Shown here piece by piece: positions 1-8,450 of a DNA stretch of 64,000 nt. The number at the start of each line of letters is the position of its first letter. The first letter of the stretch is position 1. Position numbers and translations under genes: made by a program. The stretch comes from a bacterium. Lineage in GTDB: Bacteria; Orphanbacterota; Orphanbacteria; Orphanbacterales; Orphanbacteraceae. Below the pieces are notes generated by a model, which was not told where the DNA came from, did no database searches, and saw only the letters and a program-made list of their open reading frames with translations. The stretch covers positions 1 to 64,000 of the forward strand of contig JALGYY010000001.1 in assembly GCA_025782575.1 (NCBI GenBank), written 5' to 3'.

Positions 1-150
1 AGAATAGGAAGACAGAATCGCTTCCAGATCAAACTCTTCCACCATCGTATCGACGAATCGAACAGCATCATCGGCGGGTACGTACTCATCGAGAGTCGGC
101 GGAAGTAGCATCGCATGGTGCCGATCTCGTGGCGTGCGGAACTTGCTCAT
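1..150 (-). CDS. IS1182-type transposase, N-terminal 50 residues (runs off the left edge)
   Basis: Reading the minus strand from the ATG at 150-148 gives 50 open codons to the window edge. The peptide begins MSKFRTPRDRHHAMLLPP and continues with an LDEYVPADDAVRFVD segment and an EEFDLEAI segment. This is the typical N-terminus of IS1182-family DDE transposases, which start with an 'LLPPSLDEYVP.DH..R.V...V..LDL' pattern. A strong ribosome binding site (AGGAGG, about 7 nt upstream of the ATG) supports the start. The catalytic DDE residues lie outside the window, so activity cannot be judged. The family call rests on the N-terminal pattern only. Confidence 0.72.
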   Translation of the reverse strand, partial: MSKFRTPRDRHHAMLLPPTLDEYVPADDAVRFVDTMVEEFDLEAILSSYS

Positions 151-220
151 CCTGGCCCTCCTTCACTTCTGCCCAGAATAACGAAAATATGCCAGCGAAT
201 CAGACTTTTTGGACAGCCTC
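1..220 (-). mobile_element. End of an IS1182-like insertion sequence
   Basis: The transposase start is preceded by about 70 nt of leader. On the minus strand this begins GAGGCTGTCCAAAAAGTC at 220, which resembles an IS terminal repeat. Alignment with the second HNH element copy near 62855 shows collinearity starting exactly at 221 (ACGTGGGTGTGA in both) and unrelated sequence to the left. The IS boundary is therefore placed at 220/221. The other IS end and the target duplication lie outside the window. Confidence 0.6.
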
Positions 221-762
221 ACGTGGGTGTGATTCCGGGATTTCTCCGCCTGAAAAAGATCGCCATTCTCTTCCCGGTTCGGGGTGCTGTCAGCCGGCTC
301 TATCGAGCCGATCGGCCGCACGGATTCTCGTACCGTCGGCGCGATCTGATGGGAAGCCACAATCTTTTCAATCTCGGCGAATGTCTTTCCGGAGACCGAT
401 CGGAGGATCTCTTCGGGATTCCCCTCCGCAAGAAGACGGGCGATCTTGGCGAGGCCACACACAGTGATCTTGCGACCCACCAGGAGCGTTCTTGCCGCGG
501 GGAATTGTTTCATACATCTGGCAGCCGCAATAAACCTCCCCGCCTTGGATGGGGAGTAGCTCCAGCGGCAGGTGCAGAAGGCAAACAGAGAGGAGTAGCC
601 TTCTTTCAAATAGAGAGATCGTTTTTCAATTTCGTTCAGACATTCGAGAATGGAGATCAGCAATGCATGTTCGTTCCGAACCGCCCGATCTCCTTCTTGA
701 ATCACGGCATTGTTGGAAAGCTGCTCGATCGATCGCTTCGTCTTCTTCGTCATCGCCATCAT
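163..762 (-). pseudogene. HNH endonuclease family gene, 5' part only, cut by the insertion sequence
   Basis: About 180 residues match the N-terminal half of the complete HNH protein encoded at 62125-63396, with roughly twenty differences by eye. Codons up to nt 221 belong to this gene; 220-163 is IS DNA read through to a stop. The C-terminal HNH nuclease domain is missing from the window, so the product cannot be a nuclease. The start at 762 is preferred because AGGAGG lies just upstream; an in-frame ATG at 783 lacks this. The same start and spacing occur in the intact copy. The remaining half presumably lies beyond the IS to the left. Confidence 0.8.
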
Positions 763-1089
763 CTTCCCCTCCTGTCCACCCATGTCGTTCCAAGCCCCAC
801 AGACATTCTAACATGCCCTTTTTCAGCTTCGTGGGACGCCCGACAAGCGAAGCCGCCAGTGATTTGGAAAAAGGAAAGATGAGATCGCTCCCAGTTGATT
901 CCTGATAAAGAGAGGTCTTCGGATAGGAATCCGGATAGGCACCTGCGACAATGAACACCGGCGAGGTCCGAAGCGTGTCAAGCAATATTTCTTGAAATCG
1001 ATAGAAAAGCTAAATTAATTGAAGAACAGGGCGGAACAACGGATCGGTACCGTCAGGAAAACGCATACGTCTCCGGACAGCCCCCAGGA
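221..1089. repeat. Direct repeat copy A (partner at 62855-63723)
   Basis: This 869-bp stretch aligns in the same orientation with 62855-63723, also 869 bp. Both hold the N-terminal part of the HNH gene, its AT-rich upstream region with the shared string GTGTCAAGCAATATTT, and the same outer terminal repeat. The copies are clearly diverged at DNA and protein level, so they are not an assembly duplicate. Confidence 0.85.
1054..1085. repeat. Terminal repeat of the left HNH element copy
   Basis: The 32 bp CAGGAAAACG...CAGCCCCC are identical to 63690-63721. In inverted form they match 62214-62244 with two mismatches. This is the outer end of the left HNH element; its other end would lie beyond the left edge of the window. 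Confidence 0.8.
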
Positions 1090-1215
1090 AGTAGCCCCAC
1101 CTCGCAACACGCAACGCCCCGTGGATACCTCAGGAGAGAGTGACGGTCGAACCGAACAACGAGAACTCCGCCAACCGAACCATACCCTTCTCCGCGAACC
1201 ACGTGCGGCCTACCA

Positions 1216-1450
1216 GTGCCTTTCTCCGCGGCGGTCGACCCTCCTCACGGGAGAATTAGGGAGACGAGGCCGGGTGGGACCTCTTTAGTTCCGGGGACAC
1301 AATACTTAATTCCCACGCCCCGTTTTGGCGGAATTAAGTATTGTGTCCCCGGAACTAAAGAGGCCGGCCGAACGAGCCAGCGAGGGACGACATTCGGAGT
1401 CCCGCAGCGGCTCCTCGGGAGGAGGGTCGACCGTCGTGGAGGAAGGCGCC
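1216..1450. repeat. Nested palindromic element (REP/BIME- or MITE-like)
   Basis: An inner perfect 34-bp inverted repeat (1280-1313 with 1330-1363) encloses a 16-nt spacer. Its arm contains GGGGACACAATACTTAATTC. Outside it, a second imperfect inverted repeat pairs about 1216-1246 with 1419-1450; the core GGTCGACCCTCCTC / GAGGAGGGTCGACC is exact. Two nested inverted repeats with unlike interiors suggest a small non-autonomous mobile element, or a REP doublet of the kind moved by Y1-type (RAYT) transposases. That family link is from general knowledge of similar arms and is not proven here. It lies just past the end of the antiporter operon and could also terminate its transcript. Confidence 0.7.
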
Positions 1451-1469
1451 GGGGGGTGTGAATCTGGGA

Positions 1470-3167
1470 CTACGTGTAGAACATCACCAGATAGACGCCG
1501 AGCAACACGGCCGCCCAGAGAGCGATACTTCCCGTCGGCCAGGTGCGCGCCAGACGGCTCGCCGGTCCGTTCAGTCCATAGTAGGCTTGGCCCAACTTGC
1601 GGAGAATCGCGAGGCCACCCGCATCGATCGCGGCTCTTGAAGTTTTCGCCATGGCGTAGACCCCTCGGGAGACGGCGGGCAACAGCTTTCTATAACTCCA
1701 ATCGACGTCCAGGTTGACAGAGCGGAGTTCCGGCGGGTAAAGCCCCGAAAGTTTGAGCCAGGTGAATGCGAGTGCCGAGAAGAAGAGGATCTGGCACTGC
1801 GTCAAGACATGTGTCGCTGTGTAGGGCACATAGTCGACGGCGAACGGCAGGATTCTGTAAAGACTGATCGATGGGAAAGTGCCGATGAACACACAGGCGA
1901 ATGCGGAAATAGCCATGGCGATCAACATACTCTTCGGCGCTTCTTTTACCCGTTTTCCGGAATCATGAGCGAAGAATGCAAAGAACGGGATCTTGATTCC
2001 GGCATGATGAAAAACGCCCGCCGAAGCGAAGAGCAGAATGAACCATACAACGTTGTGATGCTCGTGGAGCACGGCTGTTACCACCATGGACTTGCTGACG
2101 AATCCGCTGAAGAGGGGGAACGCCGAGATAGACGCCGCACCCACCATGCAGAAGACGGTGGTAATCGGCATGCTTTTATACAGGCCGCCCAGGTTGGAAC
2201 CATTCATGGTGCCGGTCCGGAAGAGGACGGCCCCCATCGACATAAAGAGCAACCCCTTGAACAGCACATCATTGAACGCATGAGCGACCGCCCCGTTGAT
2301 TCCCAGCTCCGAACCGATCCCGATGCCGACCACCATGAACCCGATCTGGTTGATCATGCTGTAGGCGAGAACGCGCCTGAGATCGTTTTCGATTACGGCG
2401 AAGAATATGGGAAACGCCGTCATCGCCGCTCCGATATAGACGAGAAGCTCCGTTCCCGGATAGGCGCGGGCCAGCGCGTACACCGCTACCTTCGTTGTGA
2501 ACGCGCTTAAGAAAACAGTGCCCACAGGTGTAGCTTCAGGGTAGGAATCGGTCAGCCAGTTGTGCAGGAACGGCCAGGCACACTTGATACCGAATGCGAG
2601 AAAGATCAGCTTCGCCCCGAGCCCCGACTCCAGGCCGATGAAAGAGAATTCGAGCGAGCCGGTGTCGACGAAGTAGATGATCGTCCCTGCTAGAAGGGTC
2701 AGACCCGATAGAATCTGAATGAGGATATAGCGTTGTCCCGACCTCACCGAGCGAGGCGTGCGGCGCCCCCAGACCAGAAAAGTCGACGTAACTGCGAGAA
2801 GCTCCCAGAAGACGAAGAGGGTGATTAGGTCGCCTGCAAATACCGCGCCGAGGGCGCTCCCGGCATAGAGGAGCCCCGAGACCCGTTGCAGCGTGTCGCC
2901 CGCTTTCCATGCGTAGAGAAGACCGATGAACGCCGCAATATGGAACAGATATCCGAAGAGAAGGCTCAGCCTATCCACCCGGAACGGCTGAAGCTCATAA
3001 CCTAAGAAGGAGACGGTCCAGCCATCACCGGCGCCGAGCCCGATCACGAAGACCGCGCTTACTACCGGAACAAGCAACGCGACAAGAGCTTGCGCCTTGC
3101 CGCGAAGAAGCGCCACCAGCAGCGCACCGGCAAAAAAGAGGAACGCGGGATGAAGGGCGTCCGGCAT
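1470..3167 (-). CDS. NuoL/MrpD-type antiporter subunit (third large paralogue)
   Basis: A 565-residue, multi-spanning member of the proton-conducting antiporter family (Proton_antipo_M) that includes NuoL/M/N and MrpA/D. The hallmark charged residues are visible: Glu122 in LFVFWELLAV, Lys195 and His202 in FGIKCAWPFLHNWL, and Lys226 in SAFTTKVAVYAL. The motif is more MrpD-like than NuoL-like (PEATPVG in place of APTPVSAL). It is longer than MrpD and has a C-terminal extension of about 100 residues with a final membrane helix, as in NuoL-type proteins, but lacks the long MbhD/MbhE tail of MrpA. It is the last gene of the operon, 3 nt after the small membrane protein. Role in cation/proton exchange across the inner membrane is inferred from family and context. 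Confidence 0.85.
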   Translation of the reverse strand: MPDALHPAFLFFAGALLVALLRGKAQALVALLVPVVSAVFVIGLGAGDGWTVSFLGYELQPFRVDRLSLLFGYLFHIAAFIGLLYAWKAGDTLQRVSGLLYAGSALGAVFAGDLITLFVFWELLAVTSTFLVWGRRTPRSVRSGQRYILIQILSGLTLLAGTIIYFVDTGSLEFSFIGLESGLGAKLIFLAFGIKCAWPFLHNWLTDSYPEATPVGTVFLSAFTTKVAVYALARAYPGTELLVYIGAAMTAFPIFFAVIENDLRRVLAYSMINQIGFMVVGIGIGSELGINGAVAHAFNDVLFKGLLFMSMGAVLFRTGTMNGSNLGGLYKSMPITTVFCMVGAASISAFPLFSGFVSKSMVVTAVLHEHHNVVWFILLFASAGVFHHAGIKIPFFAFFAHDSGKRVKEAPKSMLIAMAISAFACVFIGTFPSISLYRILPFAVDYVPYTATHVLTQCQILFFSALAFTWLKLSGLYPPELRSVNLDVDWSYRKLLPAVSRGVYAMAKTSRAAIDAGGLAILRKLGQAYYGLNGPASRLARTWPTGSIALWAAVLLGVYLVMFYT

Positions 3168-3170
3168 GGC

Positions 3171-3446
3171 CTACTCTTCTCCCTCAGGATCGTAGTAGTT
3201 CTCTTTTCTCATCAAGATTTTGCGCATCTCTTTCGCAAGCAGCACGAGAACGACACAGGCGACAAAACCATAAATCCCATAAAAGCCGTAAATCCTCTCT
3301 GCCGTGTGCTCCACATGGCGGTGAAAGACAAAATCGATGAGAAACAGCCCGGCACAAATCGTGTAAAGCCCATAAAGAACACGCTTCACGTTTTTTGGAT
3401 TATCAAACAGGTATTTCTTTTCATCTTTTTGAAGAGAGTCAGCCAT
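3171..3446 (-). CDS. Small two-helix membrane protein of the antiporter operon
   Basis: A 91-residue protein with two hydrophobic segments (about residues 24-42 and 53-70) and a charged C-terminus ending DPEGEE. GGAGA precedes the ATG at 3446. It sits between two antiporter-like subunits with gaps of 9 and 3 nt, so it is very probably co-translated and may be an accessory subunit. I do not recognise a named family. Confidence 0.7.
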   Translation of the reverse strand: MADSLQKDEKKYLFDNPKNVKRVLYGLYTICAGLFLIDFVFHRHVEHTAERIYGFYGIYGFVACVVLVLLAKEMRKILMRKENYYDPEGEE

Positions 3447-3455
3447 GCCGGTCTC

Positions 3456-4976
3456 CTACGGTGCCCCGAGAGGGAGTAACATCTTGTGCATTTCACTCGC
3501 GTAGAAAAAGAGAACAAGACATCCGAATGCGGTCATGCAGATCGGCAGAACGCAGAAGAGGGGCGCTTCGCGGAGGGCGCCGATTTTCCAGATTCCGGGG
3601 CTCGGACCGTCATGGTCGCTGACATGCCCAACGTGGCCGTCATCGCTCGTCTCCTTCGGTGCCAGGAAGAATCCGCGAAACACGATCGGTAACAGATAGG
3701 CCACATTCAACAGCGAACTCACCATGAGAATGGCGAAGGGAATCATCTGTTCCGCTTCATAGGCGCCCATGGTGATGAACCACTTACTCCATGACCCGCC
3801 GAACGGCGGTAGCCCGATCACGCTAAGCGAACCGATCAGGAATGCGAACAATGTAATCGGCATCTGACGGCCGATCCCGTTCATCTCACTCACTTTGGTC
3901 TTGTGATGGGCGACATAGATCGCGCCGGCACAGAAAAAGAGGGTGATCTTCCCGAACGCATGCATGGCGATGTGCATGCTCCCCCCCACTACGCCTGCCT
4001 GATTGGCGAGCGCCGCGCCGAGCACGATATAAGAGAGCTGGCTGACTGTTGAGTAAGCGAGTCGCGCCTTCAGATTGTCCTTGGTGAGCGCCACGAGGGA
4101 GGCGAGAACGATCGTCGCCGATGCCACCCAGATGAGCCACTGGTTCGATCCTGTTGACGCCAGAAAACTGATCCCGAAGATATAAACGACGATCTTCATG
4201 ATCGTAAAGACACCAGCCTTGACGACGGCCACGGCATGCAGAAGGGCGCTCACCGGCGTAGGGGCGACCATGGCGGCGGGAAGCCAGCGATGGAAGGGCA
4301 TGAGCGCCGCCTTCCCCGTACCGAACGCGAACAGTGCAAGCAACACACCCACCGTCGCCCCTTCAGCTTTGCCGGCGAGAATGCCTCCCGGCGTAAAGTC
4401 GGTCGTGCCGGTAATGACCCATGTCCAGATCACGGCGAAAAGCAGGAAACAGATCGACGTGGTGAACAGAATGCCGAGATAAACGCGACCGGCCCGCATC
4501 GCTTCATCGGTGCGCTGATGGGTCACCAGCGGATAGGTCGAGAGAGTCAGTAATTCGTAGAACATGAACAGAGTGAGCAGGTTCGATGCGAAAGCGACTC
4601 CGATCGAGGCGAAAATCGCCACCGCAAAACTCGCGAAGAACCTCGTCTGGTTCGATTCCTCGTGGCCTCGCATATAGCCGATGGCGTAAATCGTCGTGAC
4701 GATCCAGAGTCCGGATGCGACGAGGGCGAAGAGCATGCCGAGCGGCTCTACCAGAAATCCGAGGGCGAGCCCCGGCATCACCTCGACTACAGTGAAAGCG
4801 GGGCGTCCGCCTGCCATGATGTCGGGAACGATGGAAACCACTGTACCGAAGAGGATGATTCCTGCGAGTACGGAGAAGCTATCCCTGAGGTTCGGGATCT
4901 TCCCACTGAGAGAAACGAGAAGCGCCGCCGCCAGCGGAATGATCGGGGCCGCGATAAGTGCGAATTCGCTGGTCAT
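3456..4976 (-). CDS. NuoM/MrpD-type antiporter subunit (second large paralogue)
   Basis: A 506-residue polytopic membrane protein of the Proton_antipo_M family. It carries Glu141 (LFMFYELLTL), Lys222 and His229 (GKAALMPFHRWLPAAM), the classic APTPVSALLHA motif and Lys253 (VVKAGVF). These are the residues that form the proton path in complex I and Mrp subunits. This is the most NuoM-like of the three large subunits in the operon. It overlaps the upstream mrpD stop by 4 nt and is followed 9 nt later by the small membrane protein. Na+/H+ (or other monovalent cation) exchange is inferred from the operon, not from this chain alone. Confidence 0.87.
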   Translation of the reverse strand: MTSEFALIAAPIIPLAAALLVSLSGKIPNLRDSFSVLAGIILFGTVVSIVPDIMAGGRPAFTVVEVMPGLALGFLVEPLGMLFALVASGLWIVTTIYAIGYMRGHEESNQTRFFASFAVAIFASIGVAFASNLLTLFMFYELLTLSTYPLVTHQRTDEAMRAGRVYLGILFTTSICFLLFAVIWTWVITGTTDFTPGGILAGKAEGATVGVLLALFAFGTGKAALMPFHRWLPAAMVAPTPVSALLHAVAVVKAGVFTIMKIVVYIFGISFLASTGSNQWLIWVASATIVLASLVALTKDNLKARLAYSTVSQLSYIVLGAALANQAGVVGGSMHIAMHAFGKITLFFCAGAIYVAHHKTKVSEMNGIGRQMPITLFAFLIGSLSVIGLPPFGGSWSKWFITMGAYEAEQMIPFAILMVSSLLNVAYLLPIVFRGFFLAPKETSDDGHVGHVSDHDGPSPGIWKIGALREAPLFCVLPICMTAFGCLVLFFYASEMHKMLLPLGAP

Positions 4977-6454
4977 CGAACCGCTCCCATCAGGTATTCA
5001 GCAGCCTGTCTGGCTACCCCGGCGGTCGCTTCGGTATTGAGGCCGAAGAAAATCGTGGCGAGGATCAACGCGCCCATGGGCAAGAGCATTGATACTGGCG
5101 CCTCGGTAATACGATCTTCCCCCTCAGGCGGTTTCCGGAAGTACGCGATCTCCACGACCCGCCAGATATAGGCGACGGCCAGAAGTGAACTGAGAAGAAC
5201 AAGGGCGGCCACGGGCCACCACCCCTTCTCGATCGCCGCTTGAATCAGAAACCACTTGCTGATGAAGCCGACAGTGAGCGGTACGCCGATCATGCTGAGA
5301 CCCGCAACAACGAACGCGAACATCGTGACCGGCATCCGGCGACCGAGACCGGCGAAGTCGTCGATCCTGTCCGATCCGATCCGTAGCACAACACATGCGA
5401 CCGCGAGAAAGAGTCCCCCCTTCATGAGGGCGTGATTGAAGAGATGCACGATCCCGCCTGTCAGCCCCGTAACAGATACGAAACTCACCCCAAGCACGAT
5501 GTAACCGATCTGGGCGACACTCGAATAGGCGAGCATGCGCTTGACGCTCTTCTGAAAGATGGCGATTGATGACGCAACAACAATTCCGATGAGCGCGAGC
5601 GGCATGAGAAGAGTCGCTACCGGTGTCTCTTCGAACGCAAAATGCTCTCCGAAGATCGTAAACGTAAAACGGATGAGGACGTAGACAGCAACTTTCGTGG
5701 CCGTCGCTGCTAGGAACGCCGTGACCACAGAAGGCGCATAAGCATAGGCATTCGGCAACCAGAGATGAAGGGGAAAGAGCGCCATCTTGATACTGACACC
5801 GACGGTGAAGAATGCAAATGCGGCGAGCACGGTACGCGTGGTCGCCACAGGACCGATGCGCGCGGCGATGTCTGCCATGTTGAGAGTTCCCGTCATCATG
5901 TAGAGAAGGCCGATCCCGATCAGAATGAAGGTCGACCCGATGGTGCCCATGATGAGGTATTGATAAGCTGATGTAAGAGCCCGGCGGTGTTTTCCGAGGC
6001 TGATCAGGATATACGAAGAGAGAGCGGATATCTCGAGAAAGACGAAGACGTTGAAGGCATCGCCGGTAATCACGATGCCGAGCAGGCCGGTCAGGCAGAG
6101 CAGAAAGGCGCAATGGAACAGGTAGTGCTTCTCCTCGTCGATCTCGCGCTTGATGCTGGCCGGGGAGAAGAGCTGCACCACGACTCCCATGCCCGAAACG
6201 AGTACGAGTACGAACCCGCTGAGATAGTCCACGCGGTACTCGATCCCCCAGGGCGCCGCCCAGCCACCGAGCTCATAAGAGATCGGACCGACTCCGAGCA
6301 CCTGCGTGAGAAGGGAGATCGCCGCACCGAACGCAAACAGGGTTGCTGCGAGAGCGATACCATAGGCCGCCCGGCCGTTCTTAAATAGAATGCAGATCGG
6401 CGCCGCCATGAGAGGAATCACCACCTGGAGTGCCGGAAGGTTCTCTCTTATCAA
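4973..6454 (-). CDS. mrpD: Mrp-type cation/proton antiporter subunit D
   Basis: A 493-residue integral membrane protein close in length to MrpD/MnhD (about 490-500). Glu141 in VFVFLEISALSSYIL, Lys223 and His230 in SIKMALFPLHLWLP, and Lys254 in TATKVAVYVL match the proton-translocation residues of the family. Its position directly after mrpC, with a 4-nt overlap, is the standard Mrp order. In Mrp complexes MrpD acts with MrpA to couple cation export to proton uptake. Here two further paralogues follow in the operon. Confidence 0.92.
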   Translation of the reverse strand: MIRENLPALQVVIPLMAAPICILFKNGRAAYGIALAATLFAFGAAISLLTQVLGVGPISYELGGWAAPWGIEYRVDYLSGFVLVLVSGMGVVVQLFSPASIKREIDEEKHYLFHCAFLLCLTGLLGIVITGDAFNVFVFLEISALSSYILISLGKHRRALTSAYQYLIMGTIGSTFILIGIGLLYMMTGTLNMADIAARIGPVATTRTVLAAFAFFTVGVSIKMALFPLHLWLPNAYAYAPSVVTAFLAATATKVAVYVLIRFTFTIFGEHFAFEETPVATLLMPLALIGIVVASSIAIFQKSVKRMLAYSSVAQIGYIVLGVSFVSVTGLTGGIVHLFNHALMKGGLFLAVACVVLRIGSDRIDDFAGLGRRMPVTMFAFVVAGLSMIGVPLTVGFISKWFLIQAAIEKGWWPVAALVLLSSLLAVAYIWRVVEIAYFRKPPEGEDRITEAPVSMLLPMGALILATIFFGLNTEATAGVARQAAEYLMGAVR

Positions 6455-6804
6455 GGCTCTTCCTCCACCAGATGAATGTCGTCCTCTTCAATCGTATGGT
6501 ATGCCTCGTTGATCCTCACCACGAGCGACAGCCCGACCGCCATTGTAGCGACACCGACGACGATCGCTGTCAGAATCAAAACGTGGGGAAGGGGGTTAGA
6601 ATAGGTATCGAAATGATGATTGATGATCGGCGCCGTCCCTCCCTTGACTTTCCCCATCGTTATAAAGAGAAGAAAAACGGATGTCTGAAAGATATTCAAC
6701 CCGATTAGTTTTTTGATCAGGTTGTCCCTGGATATCACGATGTAGAAGCCGGTCATCATGAGAAAGATGACGATCCAGTAATTGTAGAGGCCGAAGTAGT
6801 CCAT
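6451..6804 (-). CDS. mrpC: Mrp-type antiporter subunit C (NuoK-like)
   Basis: A 117-residue protein with three predicted membrane helices, homologous in fold to NuoK of complex I. The N-terminus YNYWIVIFLMMTGFYIVISR, the central LIGLNIFQTSVFLLFI helix and the PLPHVLILTAIVVGVA segment are typical of MrpC/MnhC. Length matches the family (110-120). Its start overlaps the mrpB stop by one nucleotide and its stop overlaps mrpD, fitting a coupled operon. Confidence 0.92.
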   Translation of the reverse strand: MDYFGLYNYWIVIFLMMTGFYIVISRDNLIKKLIGLNIFQTSVFLLFITMGKVKGGTAPIINHHFDTYSNPLPHVLILTAIVVGVATMAVGLSLVVRINEAYHTIEEDDIHLVEEEP

Positions 6805-7232
6805 TACCGGTTCTTTCTGTCCGCGAATCCGAAGAAGATGGTCACCATGACTGCCGCTACGGTCACCCCGACGCCGAGTTCGACGAGGAGGATACCGAGG
6901 TGCTGTCCATGGACAGGATCGTGCCGTAAAAAGTTGTAGTCGAGATACGCTCCCCCCTTCAGCATGGTAACGATTCCAACGCTTGCGTATAGCAGCAGCC
7001 CCGCCGCCATCAGGATCCGAAGGAGATCGGCACTTGCCACTTTGTGGGCGGTGCGAAGACCGAAGATGAGTGCGTAAAGAATGAAGGCCGCGGCAAAGAT
7101 CACTCCCGCCTGGAAACCGCCGCCCGGTCCGAAGTCTCCGTGAAACTGAACATAGAGCGCGAAGAGAAGAATATACGGCAGAAATAATTTCGCTACTACG
7201 CGAAGAACACTATGTCGCTTCATAGAATGCAA
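6804..7232 (-). CDS. mrpB: Mrp-type antiporter subunit B (MnhB domain)
   Basis: A 142-residue membrane protein with four hydrophobic segments. The HGDFGPGGGFQAGVIFAAAF motif near residues 30-50 is the diagnostic MnhB/MrpB signature. It overlaps the MbhD/E-like gene by 13 nt upstream and mrpC by 1 nt downstream. In Mrp complexes the B subunit packs against the C-terminal half of MrpA; here that half is supplied by the separate upstream gene. Confidence 0.93.
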   Translation of the reverse strand: MHSMKRHSVLRVVAKLFLPYILLFALYVQFHGDFGPGGGFQAGVIFAAAFILYALIFGLRTAHKVASADLLRILMAAGLLLYASVGIVTMLKGGAYLDYNFLRHDPVHGQHLGILLVELGVGVTVAAVMVTIFFGFADRKNR

Positions 7233-7846
7233 TTCTCCGCGATGTGGTTTTTCGGATCTTTCTTCTTAGGATTATCCTGAGCCGGTTCTTCCGATTCATT
7301 GTTCTTCGACTTACGATCCTGCTTCAACCTCTTGGAACGAACCAGCAGGAGCATCACCCCGATACCGGCTGTGAAGACGACTGCTGTTTCGCCCAAGGTG
7401 TCGTACCCACGAAAACTCGCCAGTACAGAAGTCACCACATTGGGGATATGAGTCTCTTCATAGGACTGAAGATAACGGGGCGCTACGGTCTGGTGTACGG
7501 GCGCTGCCGGATCACCGAAACGGGGCATATCCAGTGTGCCGTAGATCAACACGGCGCCGGTGGCACAGACGACGAATAGGGGAAGGATGCGCGAATGTTT
7601 CGGACGCTTCTCCTCCCGCGTGGTCAGCGCAAGAGCGGCGAGCATGATTACGGTCGAAATGCCGGCGCCCACCGCAGCTTCCGTGAATGCCACATCGACC
7701 GCGTCCAGAGCGGTCATCCAGCAGGCTGAAAGAAAGCTGTACACGCCGGTGAGCATGGCGGCAGCAAACAGGCTCCGTAGCCGCGTAATCGTTATGGCCG
7801 TGGCTGCGAGCATGGCAAGCAAGAGGATGTCGATAACGAACGTCAC
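7220..7846 (-). CDS. MbhD/MbhE-like subunit (stand-alone C-terminal half of MrpA)
   Basis: A 208-residue protein with two parts. Residues 1-75 form an MbhD/DUF4040-like three-helix unit with acidic residues Asp51 and Glu56 in the segment ending TEAAVGAGIST. Residues 85-170 resemble MbhE, with a helix, a periplasmic-type loop and the family motif FRGYDTLGET before the last helix. In typical Mrp systems both parts are the C-terminal domain of MrpA, so this is a split-off version as in Mbh-type and archaeal clusters. The last 35 residues are a highly charged tail rich in Lys, Glu and Asn (for example PKKKDPKNH). The start overlaps mrpG by 4 nt. Confidence 0.85.
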   Translation of the reverse strand: MTFVIDILLLAMLAATAITITRLRSLFAAAMLTGVYSFLSACWMTALDAVDVAFTEAAVGAGISTVIMLAALALTTREEKRPKHSRILPLFVVCATGAVLIYGTLDMPRFGDPAAPVHQTVAPRYLQSYEETHIPNVVTSVLASFRGYDTLGETAVVFTAGIGVMLLLVRSKRLKQDRKSKNNESEEPAQDNPKKKDPKNHIAENCIL

Positions 7847-8163
7847 GCCGATTTCCCTCTCCTGGTGAGCGGCTTCTCGCCGGTCAGATAGGCCGCCTTG
7901 GCGAGGGCATGGGCGGCAGTCGGACTAGCGATTAACGCAAAGAACAGCAGGAAAGCGACCTTGACGGAAACGAGCGTCAGACCGGACTGGAGCAGGAGAC
8001 CTCCTAGAATACAACCGGCGCCGAGTGTGTCAGTGATCCCGCTTGCGTGAATGCGGGAATAGAAATCCGGCATCCGAAGCAGGCCGACCGCACCGATCAC
8101 GCAGAAAACCGAACCGACCACGATGAGAATCCAACTCGCCATATCCAGGATCAATTCCATCAC
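7843..8163 (-). CDS. mrpG: Mrp-type antiporter subunit G
   Basis: A 106-residue protein with three membrane helices. The LRMPDFYSRIHASGITDTLGA segment near residues 30-50 is the MrpG/MnhG/PhaG signature. Size fits the family (100-120). It overlaps mrpF upstream and the MbhD/E-like gene downstream by 4 nt each. G is a small structural subunit needed for assembly of the whole antiporter in characterised systems. Confidence 0.93.
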   Translation of the reverse strand: MMELILDMASWILIVVGSVFCVIGAVGLLRMPDFYSRIHASGITDTLGAGCILGGLLLQSGLTLVSVKVAFLLFFALIASPTAAHALAKAAYLTGEKPLTRRGKSA

Positions 8164-8450
8164 GAATCGAGGCCCCCTTCATCCTCCCCGCCCACCGCCA
8201 GGTTTCCGAACTGCAGAAACTTGAGAACGGCGATCGTACCGATAAAGTTCAGCAGGGCATAGACGAGGGCGAGATCGAGAAAATCGGGTCTCCCTCCCAT
8301 GAAGACATAGACAGAGATGAAGAGAACAGTAGCGGTCCCGAATGTATTGACCGCAAGAATTCGATCGAACACGGTCGGCCCGGCAAAGGCGCGGGAAACC
8401 GCGAGAAACATCGTCGCAAGAACGGAAACGATCGCAACAGCGTACATCAC
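8160..8450 (-). CDS. mrpF: Mrp-type antiporter subunit F
   Basis: A 96-residue, three-helix protein of the MrpF/PhaF family. GPTVFDRILAVNTFGT near residue 25-40 and the PDFLDLALVYALLNFIGT segment are characteristic. It overlaps mrpE by an ATGA junction and mrpG likewise. F contributes to complex stability and, in some bacteria, to bile-salt or cholate efflux; only the structural role is inferred here. Confidence 0.93.
   Translation of the reverse strand: MMYAVAIVSVLATMFLAVSRAFAGPTVFDRILAVNTFGTATVLFISVYVFMGGRPDFLDLALVYALLNFIGTIAVLKFLQFGNLAVGGEDEGGLDS

Larger units (their letters stand above)
763..1469. other. Non-coding stretch between the HNH fragment and the antiporter operon
   Basis: No convincing gene. 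From left to right it holds the upstream region of the broken HNH gene (to about 1053), the terminal repeat of the HNH element (1054-1085), about 130 bp without recognised features, and the nested palindromic element (1216-1450). The last gene of the antiporter operon ends at 1470. Confidence 0.6.
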
